From NCBI RefSeq assembly GCF_000482865.1, contig NZ_AXWW01000035.1:1-64000 (forward strand): a DNA stretch of 64,000 bases, written 5' to 3'. This document shows, piece after piece, positions 33,642-42,343 of this stretch. The translations under genes were made by a program, and so were the position numbers. How positions within the stretch are numbered: position 1 is the first letter of the stretch; every line of letters starts with the position of its first letter. Below the pieces are notes generated by a model. That model did not search any database and had not been told where the DNA came from. It worked only from the letters and a program-made list of their open reading frames with translations. The DNA comes from Actinokineospora inagensis DSM 44258. GTDB lineage: Bacteria; Actinomycetota; Actinomycetes; Mycobacteriales; Pseudonocardiaceae.

Positions 33642-34400
33642 TCAGTACCGGCCCGCCAGCTTCTTGCCGATGTCGCGCAGCCCGTCCGCGGTGATCGGCG
33701 GGGCGGCGGAGCCGGACACGGACTCGACCTCGAGCACCACCGTCGCACCCGATTTCGCCGCGATGACGAAGCCCTGCGCGCCCGACCGGTCGGCCCACGG
33801 CGGCTGCATGACCTGCGCCTTGCCCTTCGGGGTGACCATGATCGAGAGCAGCCCGCGCTCCGGCCCCCTGGTGATCTGGAAGGCCGCCGACGTCGAACCG
33901 GGGGCGCAGGTCAGCGGGGAAGCGCGGTACTCGCCGGGAGAAACGGCGGACGGAAGCTCGCCCGCGAGGGCAGCAGCGAGCTTCCGGTCCGCCGGTCCGC
34001 ACCCACCAGGAGTGCTGTCGGCACCGAGGCCGACCTCTCCACCCGGCGAGCCCCCCTGCTTGGGCGTCGCCGACGGAGCGTCCGGTGCCGCCTCCGCGAG
34101 GCGCGGGGTGGCACTCTGCGTCTCGCCCGGAACAGGATTCGCGTTACCGGGAACCGCGGGCGCCGAGCCGAGCGCGGCCGAATCGTTACTCGACGTGCCG
34201 TTCGTCGTGGGCCACAACGCGACCCCGACGGCCACCCCGCCCACGACGACGGCGAGCCCCAGCGCCGCACCGGCGATCACCCCGGTGCGCCGCCTCGTCG
34301 CCTTGGCCGAGGCCGCCAGCACGTCGTCCCGGTCGAACGACGGCGGGGGCACGTCGCGGACCGCGTCGTTGAACAGCTCTGAGATCTTGTGCTCGTCCAC
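33642..34400 (-). CDS. Membrane protein linked to a SigE-type sigma factor
   Basis: This 252-residue protein has a charged cytoplasmic N-terminus (about 40 residues), one membrane helix (GVIAGAALGLAVVVGGVAVGVALW), a disordered Pro/Ser/Thr/Gly linker (about 65-125) and a folded extracellular domain with two cysteines. This layout, 17 bases after a sigma factor gene on the same strand, suggests an anti-sigma or signal-transducing role. The zinc-binding HxxxCxxC motif of ZAS anti-sigma factors is absent, so the role is inferred from position only. Confidence 0.7.
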   Translation of the reverse strand: MDEHKISELFNDAVRDVPPPSFDRDDVLAASAKATRRRTGVIAGAALGLAVVVGGVAVGVALWPTTNGTSSNDSAALGSAPAVPGNANPVPGETQSATPRLAEAAPDAPSATPKQGGSPGGEVGLGADSTPGGCGPADRKLAAALAGELPSAVSPGEYRASPLTCAPGSTSAAFQITRGPERGLLSIMVTPKGKAQVMQPPWADRSGAQGFVIAAKSGATVVLEVESVSGSAAPPITADGLRDIGKKLAGRY

Positions 34401-34417
34401 CTACACCCACCTCCCCG

Positions 34418-34936
34418 TCACGAAGTCGACCGCAGGTCGTCGACCGCGTCGCCGAGCACGTCGCGCAACGCGGCCAGCCCGCGCGCGGTCTGGCTTTTCA
34501 CGGTCCCCTCCGAACACTTCATCGCCACGGCGGTCGCGGCGACGTCGAGCCCTTCGAGGAACCGCAGGACGAGCACGGCCCGCTGCCGCGGTGGCACCTT
34601 GGCCAGCCCGTCCACCAACGTCGAGCGGACCGCCACCACCTCGCCGACCTCGGCGTCGGTGGCCGCGACCTCCGGGACGACCTCGACGTGCCGCTCCCGC
34701 CGCCACGGCCTGCGCGTCTCGTCGATCATCGCGCGCAGCACCGACCGGCGGACGTAGGCGTCCAGGGCCCCGCGGTCCCGGATCTTGCGCCACCTGCGGT
34801 GCAACGCGACGAACGCCGTCTGGGTGAGGTCGTCCGCCCGGTGCCAGTCCCCGCAGAGCAGGTAAGCGGTTCTGCGCACGGCGTCGCGCCGTGCCGTGAA
34901 GTACTCCGCGAACTCCTGCTCGTCGCGCTGGTCCAC
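34418..34936 (-). CDS. SigE-family ECF RNA polymerase sigma factor
   Basis: This 172-residue protein has sigma region 2 (EYFTARRDAVRRTAYLLCGD to DDLTQTAFVALHRRWRKI) and region 4 (VPPRQRAVLVLRFLEGL to CSEGTVKSQTARGLAALRD), as in the SigE subfamily of actinobacteria. These short factors lack regions 1 and 3. It is the first of two genes; the second is a membrane protein likely to control it. Its own promoter should be in the 134 bases shared with the divergent aldolase gene. Confidence 0.92.
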   Translation of the reverse strand: MDQRDEQEFAEYFTARRDAVRRTAYLLCGDWHRADDLTQTAFVALHRRWRKIRDRGALDAYVRRSVLRAMIDETRRPWRRERHVEVVPEVAATDAEVGEVVAVRSTLVDGLAKVPPRQRAVLVLRFLEGLDVAATAVAMKCSEGTVKSQTARGLAALRDVLGDAVDDLRSTS

Positions 34937-35070
34937 GCGGACGCTCTCCGCTCGTCTTGTCTACGGGTGGGGGACGGACGTGCCCCGGACAACGGTTGCA
35001 CGGGGTACCGCAGAGACATACGCCACCCCCGGCATCGGTCGAACAGCCGATGCTGTGGTGTGATCGGATC

Positions 35071-36108
35071 GTGACTTACACGCGCCGGATCGACCTCCGC
35101 TCGGACACCGTGACCCAGCCGGACGAGACCATGCGGGTGGCCATGTCCGCCGCGCAGGTCGGTGACGACGTGCTCGACCACGACCCCACCATGCGCCGAC
35201 TCGAAGAAGAGGCGGCCGCCCGGCTGGGCATGGCGGCGGCGTTGTGGGTGCCCAGCGGCACGATGGGCAACCTGATCGCGCTGACCGTCCACCTGCGCCG
35301 CGGTGACCGTTTCCTCGCCCCGCGCGCGGCGCACGTACTGGAGGCCGAACTGGGGACAGCCGCGTGGCTGGCCGGGGGAATGCCGCACGCGCTCGAGTGG
35401 ACTGTCGGCCCCGGGCGGATCGGTGTGGAAGACGTGCGCGCCTTCGCTACCGCGTCCGCTCCCTACTACGCGCTGCACACGCGGTTGCTCTGCCTGGAGA
35501 ACACGCACAACTTCGCGGGCGGCACGGTAACCCCACCGGACGAACACGCCCTCTTGGTCTCCGCGGCACGGGAAGCCGGGCTGCTGGTGCACCTGGACGG
35601 CGCGCGGCTGTGGAACGCCTCAATCGCCCTGCAGGTGCCGCCCGCCGCGCTGACGGTGGGTGTCGACACCGTTCAGGTGTGCCTGAGCAAGGGGCTCGGC
35701 GCGCCGGTCGGGTCGCTGGTCGCCGGGTCGACGTCGTTCGTGGCCGAGGCCCGCCGGGTGCGCAAGATGCTCGGCGGCGGGGTCCGGCAGGGTGGCGTGC
35801 TCGCCGCGGCCGGGCTGCTCGCCCTGGAGCGGATCGACGACCTCGCCGTCGACCACGCGAACGCCCGCCGGCTGGCCGCGGGGCTGGCCGAACTGGGCTG
35901 GGAGGTCGGGGTGCCGGAGACCAACATCGTCATCGCGGCCGTGCCCGATGTCGCGGCCGCCCTTACCTCGCTGGACCGGGTGGGCGTGCAGGCCACGAGC
36001 GTGCCCGGCGGGGTGCGGTTCGTGACCCACCGTGACGTGCCGGAAGCCGACATCAACGAGGTGCTGCGCCGGATCAACTCCGCGCGCAGCACCAGTCCAG
36101 CCGCGTAG
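35071..36108 (+). CDS. Threonine aldolase-type PLP enzyme (GntG family)
   Basis: This 345-residue fold type I enzyme resembles low-specificity L-threonine/allo-threonine aldolases, which cleave beta-hydroxy amino acids to glycine and an aldehyde. It opens with RRIDLRSDTVTQPDETMR, contains GDDVLDHDPTMRRLEEE and ENTHNFAGGTV, and has the PLP lysine in VCLSKGLGAPVGS near residue 208. GTG at 35071 matches the family start. It is a single gene, convergent with the small membrane protein gene and followed by a strong hairpin. Confidence 0.92.
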   Translation: MTYTRRIDLRSDTVTQPDETMRVAMSAAQVGDDVLDHDPTMRRLEEEAAARLGMAAALWVPSGTMGNLIALTVHLRRGDRFLAPRAAHVLEAELGTAAWLAGGMPHALEWTVGPGRIGVEDVRAFATASAPYYALHTRLLCLENTHNFAGGTVTPPDEHALLVSAAREAGLLVHLDGARLWNASIALQVPPAALTVGVDTVQVCLSKGLGAPVGSLVAGSTSFVAEARRVRKMLGGGVRQGGVLAAAGLLALERIDDLAVDHANARRLAAGLAELGWEVGVPETNIVIAAVPDVAAALTSLDRVGVQATSVPGGVRFVTHRDVPEADINEVLRRINSARSTSPAA

Positions 36109-36111
36109 ACC

Positions 36112-36144
36112 GCGTCGGGGATGCCCCCTGTGCATCCCCGACGC
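36112..36144. terminator. Bidirectional terminator
   Basis: GCGTCGGGGATG and CATCCCCGACGC form a perfect 12-base stem with a nine-base loop. The hairpin lies four bases past the aldolase stop and 26 bases past the stop of the convergent small gene, so it can serve both. Confidence 0.85.
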
Positions 36145-36170
36145 CTTGCGTCTTGGCGGAGCCCTGCGTC

Positions 36171-36338
36171 CTAGCGGATCTGGCGGTGCGAGCGGCCCTT
36201 GATCGCGCCGTACGCCGCCACACCGAGCGTGGCCACCGCGGCCACGACCAGCAGCGTGCCGAGCACCTTGAACACGACGCCGATCAAGGTGAACGCCAGC
36301 CAGATGACGATGATCGCGCCGATGATCCTGATAACCAT
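36171..36338 (-). CDS. Small hydrophobic membrane protein, 55 aa
   Basis: This 55-residue protein is almost entirely hydrophobic from residue 2 to 45 (VIRIIGAIIVIWLAFTLIGVV, then FKVLGTLLVVAAVATLGVAAYGA), which makes two membrane helices, and it ends in the basic tail KGRSHRQIR. GGAGG lies upstream of the ATG. Similar short hydrophobic proteins are widespread in actinobacteria and are of unknown function. It is transcribed alone. Confidence 0.7.
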   Translation of the reverse strand: MVIRIIGAIIVIWLAFTLIGVVFKVLGTLLVVAAVATLGVAAYGAIKGRSHRQIR

Positions 36339-36432
36339 GTCCCGCCGCCTCCCCGAGAACCTCTTGTACCCGCTGAACGAGCACCGGTGGCCCATCGTTC
36401 CCCAACGGACCCGGGTTCGCTTGACGGCCGGG

Positions 36433-37587
36433 TCAGAGCCAGCCCGCGAGCCGGTTCACCGCCTCTTTGATGTCATGCGTCGCACCGGCGAAGGAGAACC
36501 GCAGGAAACGCCCACCCAGCTCGGGGTCGAAGTCGATTCCGGGCACGATGGCGACCCCGGTCTCGGCGAGCAACCGCTGGCAGAAGCTCATCGAGTCGCG
36601 GGTCAGGTGCGACACGTCGGCGTAGGCGTAGAAGGCGCCGTCCGATGGGGCGACCCGGGTGATGCCCATCGAGGTCAGACCGTCCAGCAGCAGGGTCCGG
36701 TTCGCCGCGTAGTGCGCCACGTGCGCGTCGAGTTCGGCGTAGACACCGTCATCAAAAGCAGCCACGCCGGCGTGCTGGGAAATGGCGGGCGGGCAGATCG
36801 TGAAATTGCCGGTGAGGCAGTCGACAGCACGCTGGAGCCGTTGCGGGACGAGCAGCCAGCCCAGCCGCCACCCGGTCATCGCGAAATACTTGGAGAACGA
36901 GTTCACCACCACGGCCTCGCGGGAGAACTGCCACGCCGACGCCGTTTCCGCGCCATAGGAAATACCGTGGTAGATCTCGTCGCTGACCAACTGCACCCCG
37001 CGTTCGGCGCACCACCCGGCGATCGCGGCCAGTTCCGCCGGGTCCAGCACGGTGCCGGTCGGGTTGGCCGGGCTGGCGACGATCAACCCGTCGATCGGGC
37101 CGATCTCGTCGAGCACGTCCACGGTCGGCTGGAACCGGGTCCGCTCGTCGCAGGGCAACTCGACCACCTCGCAACCGAGGGCGGCCAGGATGTTGCGGTA
37201 CGCCGGGTAGCCGGGGCGGGCGAGGGCGACACGGTCACCGGCGTCGAACGCGGCCAGGAACGCCAGCAGGAAACCGCCGGACGATCCGGTGGTCACCACG
37301 ACGTCCTGCGGTGCGACGTCCAGGTTGTACCGCCGCCCGTAGTGCCCGGCGATGGCCTCGCGCAGCTCCGGGATGCCCAGCGGCTCGGTGTAGCCGAGCG
37401 GCTGCGACCCCAACGCCTCGGCGGCGGCGATCTTGACCGCCTGCGGGGCGCCGGCCGACGGCTGACCGGCCGCCAGCGAGAGCATGTCGCCGTGCGTGCG
37501 CTGGCGCGCGTTGGCCGCCGACACCACATCCATCACGTGGAACGGCGGGATCGCGGCCCGTTCGGCCACCTTGAGCAGCGCGTGCAT
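36433..37587 (-). CDS. Class I/II aminotransferase
   Basis: This 384-residue PLP enzyme has the substrate-binding loop LSLAAGQPS near residue 40, the TTGSSGGFLLAF helix that holds the cofactor phosphate, ASPANPTGTVL near 172, SDEIYHGISYG near 205 and the PLP lysine in NSFSKYFAMTGWRLGW near 235. It belongs to the aspartate/aromatic aminotransferase superfamily; the donor and acceptor are not determined by these motifs. Its neighbours give no pathway. The ATG at 37587 is in line with the family. Confidence 0.92.
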   Translation of the reverse strand: MHALLKVAERAAIPPFHVMDVVSAANARQRTHGDMLSLAAGQPSAGAPQAVKIAAAEALGSQPLGYTEPLGIPELREAIAGHYGRRYNLDVAPQDVVVTTGSSGGFLLAFLAAFDAGDRVALARPGYPAYRNILAALGCEVVELPCDERTRFQPTVDVLDEIGPIDGLIVASPANPTGTVLDPAELAAIAGWCAERGVQLVSDEIYHGISYGAETASAWQFSREAVVVNSFSKYFAMTGWRLGWLLVPQRLQRAVDCLTGNFTICPPAISQHAGVAAFDDGVYAELDAHVAHYAANRTLLLDGLTSMGITRVAPSDGAFYAYADVSHLTRDSMSFCQRLLAETGVAIVPGIDFDPELGGRFLRFSFAGATHDIKEAVNRLAGWL

Positions 37588-37618
37588 GGCCCCAGCCTAG
37601 TGACGCCCGCCACCTGGC

Positions 37619-38803
37619 TCAGTAGCCGACGTAGCCACCGCCGTGGTGGGTCGCCTTGATTCCGGGCACGTTCGACAGCGACCCGTAGCGCGACACCGCG
37701 TAGTTCACGCCTGCGCAGATGTTGTCGACCGGGTTCCAGATGTTGTCGTGACCAGGCAACTTGTACGAGTTGAAGGTCGGGTCGATGGTCTGCATCAGGC
37801 CCTTGGACGGGGTGCCCTTGGCCGCGTTGGAGTCCCAGTTGTTGATCGCGTTCGGGTTGCCTGCCGACTCGTGCTGGATGATCTCCCAGATGAGCTGCGA
37901 GTCGGCCTCGGTGACGTTGATGCCGCGGGCGCGCAGCTCGGCGATCGCCTCGCGGATCCACTCCTGCACGTTGCCGGGGGGTGGGCCGCTCGGCGGGCCA
38001 CCGCTGGACCCGAGCCCACCGCCACCGTGACCACTGTGACCACCACCACCGCCACCGTGGCCACCACCACCGCTGTGGCCTCCACCTGAGCCGCCGCCGC
38101 TGTGGTGGCCGCTGCTAGTTCCGGCTGCCGGGGGTGTCGCGGCAGGCTGCTGCGGCGAGTTCGTAGTGCTGGCTTGGGTAGTCGCGCCGGGCTGGGTGGG
38201 CGTCCACTCAATCTTCTTACCCGGGGCGGGCGTGAACGACTGGGTGTTCGGATCGGGGATGCTGGAGAACGTGGGGTTGGGTTGGTGGCCCTTAAGCGCG
38301 GAAGCCGCCGTCGACACCGCTTGTTCGGCGTAGTCGATCTGCTGGGTCACGCGCCCCTTGTAGCCACCGGCGAGACCATCGATGTGGCTGCGCTTCTCGT
38401 CTTCCGTGGCCTTCGGATTCGCTTTGATCCACGCGGTGGCATTGTCGTAGAGCTCACCGAAGATGCCTTCGAGCGCGTCGCGCGCGCCTTGAATGCCGGT
38501 CGCGGCCGTGTGCAAGTCGGACGCGGCAGCGGTAAGAGCCTCGTTGAGCGATTGGCCCGCTTTGGTGAAATTGGCCATATAAGCCACGAAACCGTCGGCG
38601 GACGTGCCCTGCCAGGCGCCGTCCAACTGCTTCACCGAACTGTCCACCTTGCCGACCGAATCGGTGCTCGCCGCCCCCGCCTGCGTGAACTTCTCGGCCA
38701 GGTCGCCGATGGCGCCCGGCTTCGCCAAGTACACCTTGTTCGCGTCGTCGGCCAGCGCGGCCGCCGCCCCGCCCAGGCCCGCCGCCGAATCCCTCGCGGT
38801 CAC
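37619..38803 (-). CDS. WXG100-lytic transglycosylase fusion protein
   Basis: This is a 394-residue protein. Residues 1-110 are helical and carry DGAWQGTSADGF, the WXG turn of ESX substrates. Residues 110-185 are further helices. About 190-285 is a low-complexity linker ending in Gly/His repeats. The C-terminal 110 residues are an SLT transglycosylase domain with Glu in IWEIIQHESAGNPNAIN, GLMQTIDPTF and ICAGVNYAVSRYGS. No Sec signal is present. The layout suggests a peptidoglycan-cutting enzyme exported through a type VII system. It is the last gene of the second ESX-associated operon. Confidence 0.88.
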   Translation of the reverse strand: MTARDSAAGLGGAAAALADDANKVYLAKPGAIGDLAEKFTQAGAASTDSVGKVDSSVKQLDGAWQGTSADGFVAYMANFTKAGQSLNEALTAAASDLHTAATGIQGARDALEGIFGELYDNATAWIKANPKATEDEKRSHIDGLAGGYKGRVTQQIDYAEQAVSTAASALKGHQPNPTFSSIPDPNTQSFTPAPGKKIEWTPTQPGATTQASTTNSPQQPAATPPAAGTSSGHHSGGGSGGGHSGGGGHGGGGGGHSGHGGGGLGSSGGPPSGPPPGNVQEWIREAIAELRARGINVTEADSQLIWEIIQHESAGNPNAINNWDSNAAKGTPSKGLMQTIDPTFNSYKLPGHDNIWNPVDNICAGVNYAVSRYGSLSNVPGIKATHHGGGYVGY

Positions 38804-38813
38804 CGCAGCCCCC

Positions 38814-39113
38814 TCAGACCGTCAACGACCGCTGGGCGGCCTGCTCGTTGTTGGTCACCGTCGTGCCGATCGCGTCCAACGCCCGGTCGACCGCGCCAAG
38901 CAGCGCGCCCGCCTTGTCCAACTCGTCACCGGACGTCTTCGCCAGCGCCCGGACCGCGTCGGCCAAAGCGGACGAACTGGGTAAGGTGCCGAAAACCGCG
39001 CCATCGGCGTCAACGGGTAAGTGGTCCCCGGCCGCGGCGACCGGACCGGCCTGACCCGCGACCGCCGCCCGGCACTGCTCGATGGCCTGCAGGTTGTAGT
39101 CGGCGCCTGCCAC
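38814..39113 (-). CDS. Small ESX-type helical protein, 99 aa
   Basis: This 99-residue protein is predicted to be almost all helix (AIEQCRAAVAGQAGPVAAAG, LADAVRALAKTSGDELDKAG, then a long Ala-rich helix). This is the size and shape of ESX WXG100 partners, but no clear WXG turn is visible. It lies ten bases upstream of the WXG100-transglycosylase fusion gene and may be its secretion partner. The GTG start is taken at the beginning of the helical region. Confidence 0.7.
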   Translation of the reverse strand: MAGADYNLQAIEQCRAAVAGQAGPVAAAGDHLPVDADGAVFGTLPSSSALADAVRALAKTSGDELDKAGALLGAVDRALDAIGTTVTNNEQAAQRSLTV

Positions 39114-39179
39114 AACGTCCCCCTCAGCGGTTCGGTGCCCGACTCTGACGCCCCCCGGCGGGCACCGGTTCCCCGCCGG

Positions 39180-39938
39180 TCACAGATCGTCGAGGAGTTC
39201 CCCCACCGCGGCCGCGAGCCGGGCGTTGTCCGCGGGCGCCACCGTGCTCCACATCTCACCGTCATTGCTCGGCTTCGCCACGTGCAAATAACGGCCCTGA
39301 GCGGTGTCGTGGAATGCCACCACCCGACTCGCCCGCTGCCTGCGCTGGTTCAGCCGCTCAAGACCGAACTGCCCGCGCACACCGATCCCGACGAACATCG
39401 CCGCCAATGTCTGCGCCTCGTACAACGGAAGCCCGGCCTTCTGCAACGGCGTCACCAGGTTCTGCGGCTCACCACCGGCTTTCCCATCCGCCGCGACAAG
39501 GACATCGGTCGGCACACTGACCGAACGCCCCGGCCCGGCAGGACACTCACCGGCCACGGAAACCGCCGCCTCCGGAAGCGCCGTCACCCGCGCGGGAATC
39601 AACCACACCTGATCAGCGTCCACCACCGCGAGCGCCGCCTGATCACTGTTCGCCACCGCGAGCGCCCTGATCTCCCGATCCGCCCACACCCACGCGTCAA
39701 TGGTCGTCCGCGCGTGCGCCAACAACGCCAACTGATCACCCAACTCGGGCAACGCCCGACCCCGCCGCACCAACCCCCGCAACTCCAACTGCCGCAAAGC
39801 CCCCGCCACCAACACGGACCGCTCCGTATAGGTCATCCCCGGACTGGGCACGTCAATAGCGACGTGCCGCAACGGAAGCCCCTCCGCCTCCCACAACACG
39901 TCGAACTCAAGCGCCGACAGAACAATGCTCCCGGACAA
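39180..39938 (-). CDS. EspG family ESX secretion-associated chaperone
   Basis: This 252-residue cytoplasmic protein begins SGSIVLSALEFDVLWEAEGLP and contains SVLVAGALRQLELRGLVRRGRALP and VWADREIRALAVANSDQAALAVV, the usual EspG pattern. EspG proteins bind the tip of PPE-like partners and keep them soluble until export. The TTG start lies two bases after the stop of the PPE-like gene, so the presumed client and chaperone are coupled. Lack of an ATG or GTG at this position makes the exact start less sure. Confidence 0.85.
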   Translation of the reverse strand: MSGSIVLSALEFDVLWEAEGLPLRHVAIDVPSPGMTYTERSVLVAGALRQLELRGLVRRGRALPELGDQLALLAHARTTIDAWVWADREIRALAVANSDQAALAVVDADQVWLIPARVTALPEAAVSVAGECPAGPGRSVSVPTDVLVAADGKAGGEPQNLVTPLQKAGLPLYEAQTLAAMFVGIGVRGQFGLERLNQRRQRASRVVAFHDTAQGRYLHVAKPSNDGEMWSTVAPADNARLAAAVGELLDDL

Positions 39939-39940
39939 CT

Positions 39941-41203
39941 TCAGTCGTCTTCACCGAGCACGGGCGCGATCACCAACCGCTCATCCCCGAACAAATCCTC
40001 CGAGTCAATCCCGTACTTCCGCACATGCTCGTCCTCATCCTCCCCCTCCGCCCCACTCCCCGCCGCCGCCTGCATCAACGAAGACGGCTGCTTACCACTC
40101 TTGACCCCACCCAACTTCTCCGCATTCCTAGCCGCCTTCGCCTCTTCCTCAGGCACCTCGGCCACCGGCCCAGCCTGCTTCCCCGGCGCGAGCGCGTTCA
40201 CAGGCCTACCACCACGGGCAAGCCGGTCTTGCTCAAGACTCGCCCCAGTCGCCGCACCCGCCCCACCAGCCCCCGCAATTCCCGCAGCAGTGGCAATCTC
40301 ACCCATGAGCTGCCCGGAAAACCCCGGCCGCATCCCCCCCGAAGTCGCGAAGTTCTCCGGCATCCCCCCAACACCGGACACCACCGGCCCAACCCCGGAA
40401 ACCCGCCCAAGCGCCGGAACCGGACCACTCGACACCCCAGGCGCCGCTTGGCCACCGGGCCGGAACTCCACCGACGGAGCCGGACCACCACCAGGCGGAG
40501 CGACACCGGTAAAACCCGACTGCGAACCCGGCGGAGCGAATGACGGACCACCGGTGGCAGCACTGTTCCCCGAGGGGCTGAACGAGCCCTCCCCAGTCGA
40601 AAACCCTTGAACCGCCGTCGAACCCCGCTCCGGCGGCTGCTCAGTCACGACACCAACCGTCGGCGGGACGGGCAGACCCTGGAAGTTGTTCAACGCGCCT
40701 TGACTGCCCTGCACGTAATTGTTCATCGCCACGATCGCCTGCTGCCGCGCCGCCTGCGTCCGCTGCACCTCAGCCGCGTGATCAGTCGTGTGCCCGAGCA
40801 GCCCCAACCCGTCATCCCACACAGTCGTCCGATTCGCACCCCGCAGATCTTTCCCCTCCGGCGCAGCATTCCGCGTCGTGGAGAACGAGTCCCCCTGCTC
40901 ACCCACGCCACGGGCGGATTGGGTCACCACCGGTACCGCGTCAGACGCGTAGACCCCGGCGTGTTGCGTCGCCGCCACACCGCCATCAGCGGCCGCGCCT
41001 TGCCACGCGACCCCGACCTTCGCCAACTCGGCGCGCAGCGTGAGATCCGTCTCGGCCAACCCGTCGGCGATCTTCAGCAGTGCCCCGACCGCCTTGAACA
41101 GGCTCTCCGAGCCAGGCCCCTGCCGCAACCCGTCCAACTGATCGGCCAACGCGTCATAGCCGTACCCGTCGAACCGCAGGTCAGCCAACCCGTTCTCCGC
41201 CAT
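39941..41203 (-). CDS. PPE-like ESX substrate with Gly/Pro-rich middle
   Basis: This is a 420-residue protein. The first 160 residues are helical with GVAWQGAAADGG near residue 68, the WXG-type turn of PPE and ESX proteins. The middle (about 175-330) is low in complexity, rich in Gly, Pro, Ser and Ala. The C-terminus is charged and acidic (EGEDEDEHVRKYGIDSEDLFGDE). No signal peptide is present. With the EspG gene immediately after it, it is the likely chaperone client. The acidic tail suggests an unstructured end rather than an enzyme. Confidence 0.8.
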   Translation of the reverse strand: MAENGLADLRFDGYGYDALADQLDGLRQGPGSESLFKAVGALLKIADGLAETDLTLRAELAKVGVAWQGAAADGGVAATQHAGVYASDAVPVVTQSARGVGEQGDSFSTTRNAAPEGKDLRGANRTTVWDDGLGLLGHTTDHAAEVQRTQAARQQAIVAMNNYVQGSQGALNNFQGLPVPPTVGVVTEQPPERGSTAVQGFSTGEGSFSPSGNSAATGGPSFAPPGSQSGFTGVAPPGGGPAPSVEFRPGGQAAPGVSSGPVPALGRVSGVGPVVSGVGGMPENFATSGGMRPGFSGQLMGEIATAAGIAGAGGAGAATGASLEQDRLARGGRPVNALAPGKQAGPVAEVPEEEAKAARNAEKLGGVKSGKQPSSLMQAAAGSGAEGEDEDEHVRKYGIDSEDLFGDERLVIAPVLGEDD

Positions 41204-41228
41204 CTCCGCCCCTCAGGTCTCAGTGGTC

Positions 41229-41852
41229 CTACTCCAGGGTCTGCAACGTCGCCAACACCTGTCCGGCCGCCTGCTCGCTCATCTGGCACACCTGGTCCTG
41301 CGTGAAATCCTTGCCGCTGGAGGTCATCACGACCTGCAGTTGTTGCCCCTGGGCCACATCCAGCGCCGTGGTACACGGCGCTGCGTTCTTCCCCTGACCT
41401 GCGAGGGTGAACTCGGCCGCGGCAAACCCACCCACGGACACGAGTCTCGCGTCGACATTCCGCTTGCCGGTCAACCAGGCGTCGATCCCCTCAGTCGTGA
41501 TCAACGTCGCGTAGTACCGGTAATAAGGTGCCTGCGCGGAGACCTCGAAAACGCATTCCTTGGCGCCGTGGTAGATCTCGACGTCGCTGGTTTCCGCATG
41601 ATGCCTGTCGACCTTCAGATCTTGTTGTTGGCCACTGGTCAAGAGCGCACACGGATCCACTGCGTCCAGCTTGAGCGATTTCGGGCGCGGCGGGATCGAC
41701 ACCGCGGTCTTGTCCGGCCGCCCCGCGGTCGGCGACGGCTGCGACGAATCGGTCCCCTGGATCGAGGTCGGTGTACCCGGCTCCCTGGCGGTGCACCCGG
41801 CGACGACCGAGGCGATCACGATCACCAGTGCCAGGACGGCCCGCTTACCCAC
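41229..41852 (-). CDS. DUF3558 lipoprotein
   Basis: This 207-residue secreted lipoprotein has a lipobox VVAGC near residue 16. The DUF3558 core follows, with DPCALLTSGQQQ, KECVFE, the conserved cysteines and DQVCQMSEQAAGQVLATL at the end. The family is common in mycobacteria and Pseudonocardiaceae and often lies next to type VII genes; its function is unknown. GTG at 41852 is chosen because GGAG precedes it at five bases. It overlaps the upstream gene by eight bases. Confidence 0.88.
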   Translation of the reverse strand: MGKRAVLALVIVIASVVAGCTAREPGTPTSIQGTDSSQPSPTAGRPDKTAVSIPPRPKSLKLDAVDPCALLTSGQQQDLKVDRHHAETSDVEIYHGAKECVFEVSAQAPYYRYYATLITTEGIDAWLTGKRNVDARLVSVGGFAAAEFTLAGQGKNAAPCTTALDVAQGQQLQVVMTSSGKDFTQDQVCQMSEQAAGQVLATLQTLE

Positions 41853-42264
41853 TCGCGCTCCCAAGCGCCGCCTTGATCTCGTCTTCGTTGTAGCCGTAGG
41901 TTTTCGCGCTCGTCCTGAGCTGGTTCACGAGATCACGCAGCCCGGTGATGTAGTCGTTGACCCGAATGCTGTACGACCCGTCCTGGAAGATCAGCCGGTC
42001 GTTCCACTCGGTCGCGATGTGCCGACTGACATCGTCATTCCCCGGCGGCACGACCTGGAGATCGCGTGCGGCGTCGTCCAGCCGCTTCTGCAGCGTGTCC
42101 GCTTGGACCTGGATGACCTTGGCGGCGGCCAGGACGTTGTCGCGGTTGATGACGAATTGGCCGGTGGTGGTGCGGGTCGACTGGTGGATGGCCTCGGCTG
42201 CCATGCGGGCGGTGGCCGCTACGGCGGCGATCGCGCCCGCGACGACCTGGGTGTCGTCGGTCAT
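41845..42264 (-). CDS. Helical ESX-operon protein, 139 aa
   Basis: This 139-residue protein is the first gene of the second ESX-associated operon. It has an Ala-rich N-terminal helix (AGAIAAVAATARMAAEAIHQ), a central segment INRDNVLAAAKVIQVQADTLQKRLDDAARDL that should pair as a helical hairpin, and a C-terminal part ending NEDEIKAALGS. No WXG motif is visible. Proteins of this kind often precede DUF3558 and PPE-like genes in Pseudonocardiaceae, so it is probably a PE-like partner, which is inference. Confidence 0.7.
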   Translation of the reverse strand: MTDDTQVVAGAIAAVAATARMAAEAIHQSTRTTTGQFVINRDNVLAAAKVIQVQADTLQKRLDDAARDLQVVPPGNDDVSRHIATEWNDRLIFQDGSYSIRVNDYITGLRDLVNQLRTSAKTYGYNEDEIKAALGSASG

Positions 42265-42343
42265 GGCGGGTACCCCCGGGGGTCGGCGTCGGTGTCCTGG
42301 TCGAGGTTACCAACGGGGGGCGGGGCGTCACCCCTGGTTGCGG

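Noticed and set aside
37985-38110. Short CCACCACC repeats
   Set aside because: They encode the Gly/His linker of the WXG100-SLT protein and are not an independent repeat element.
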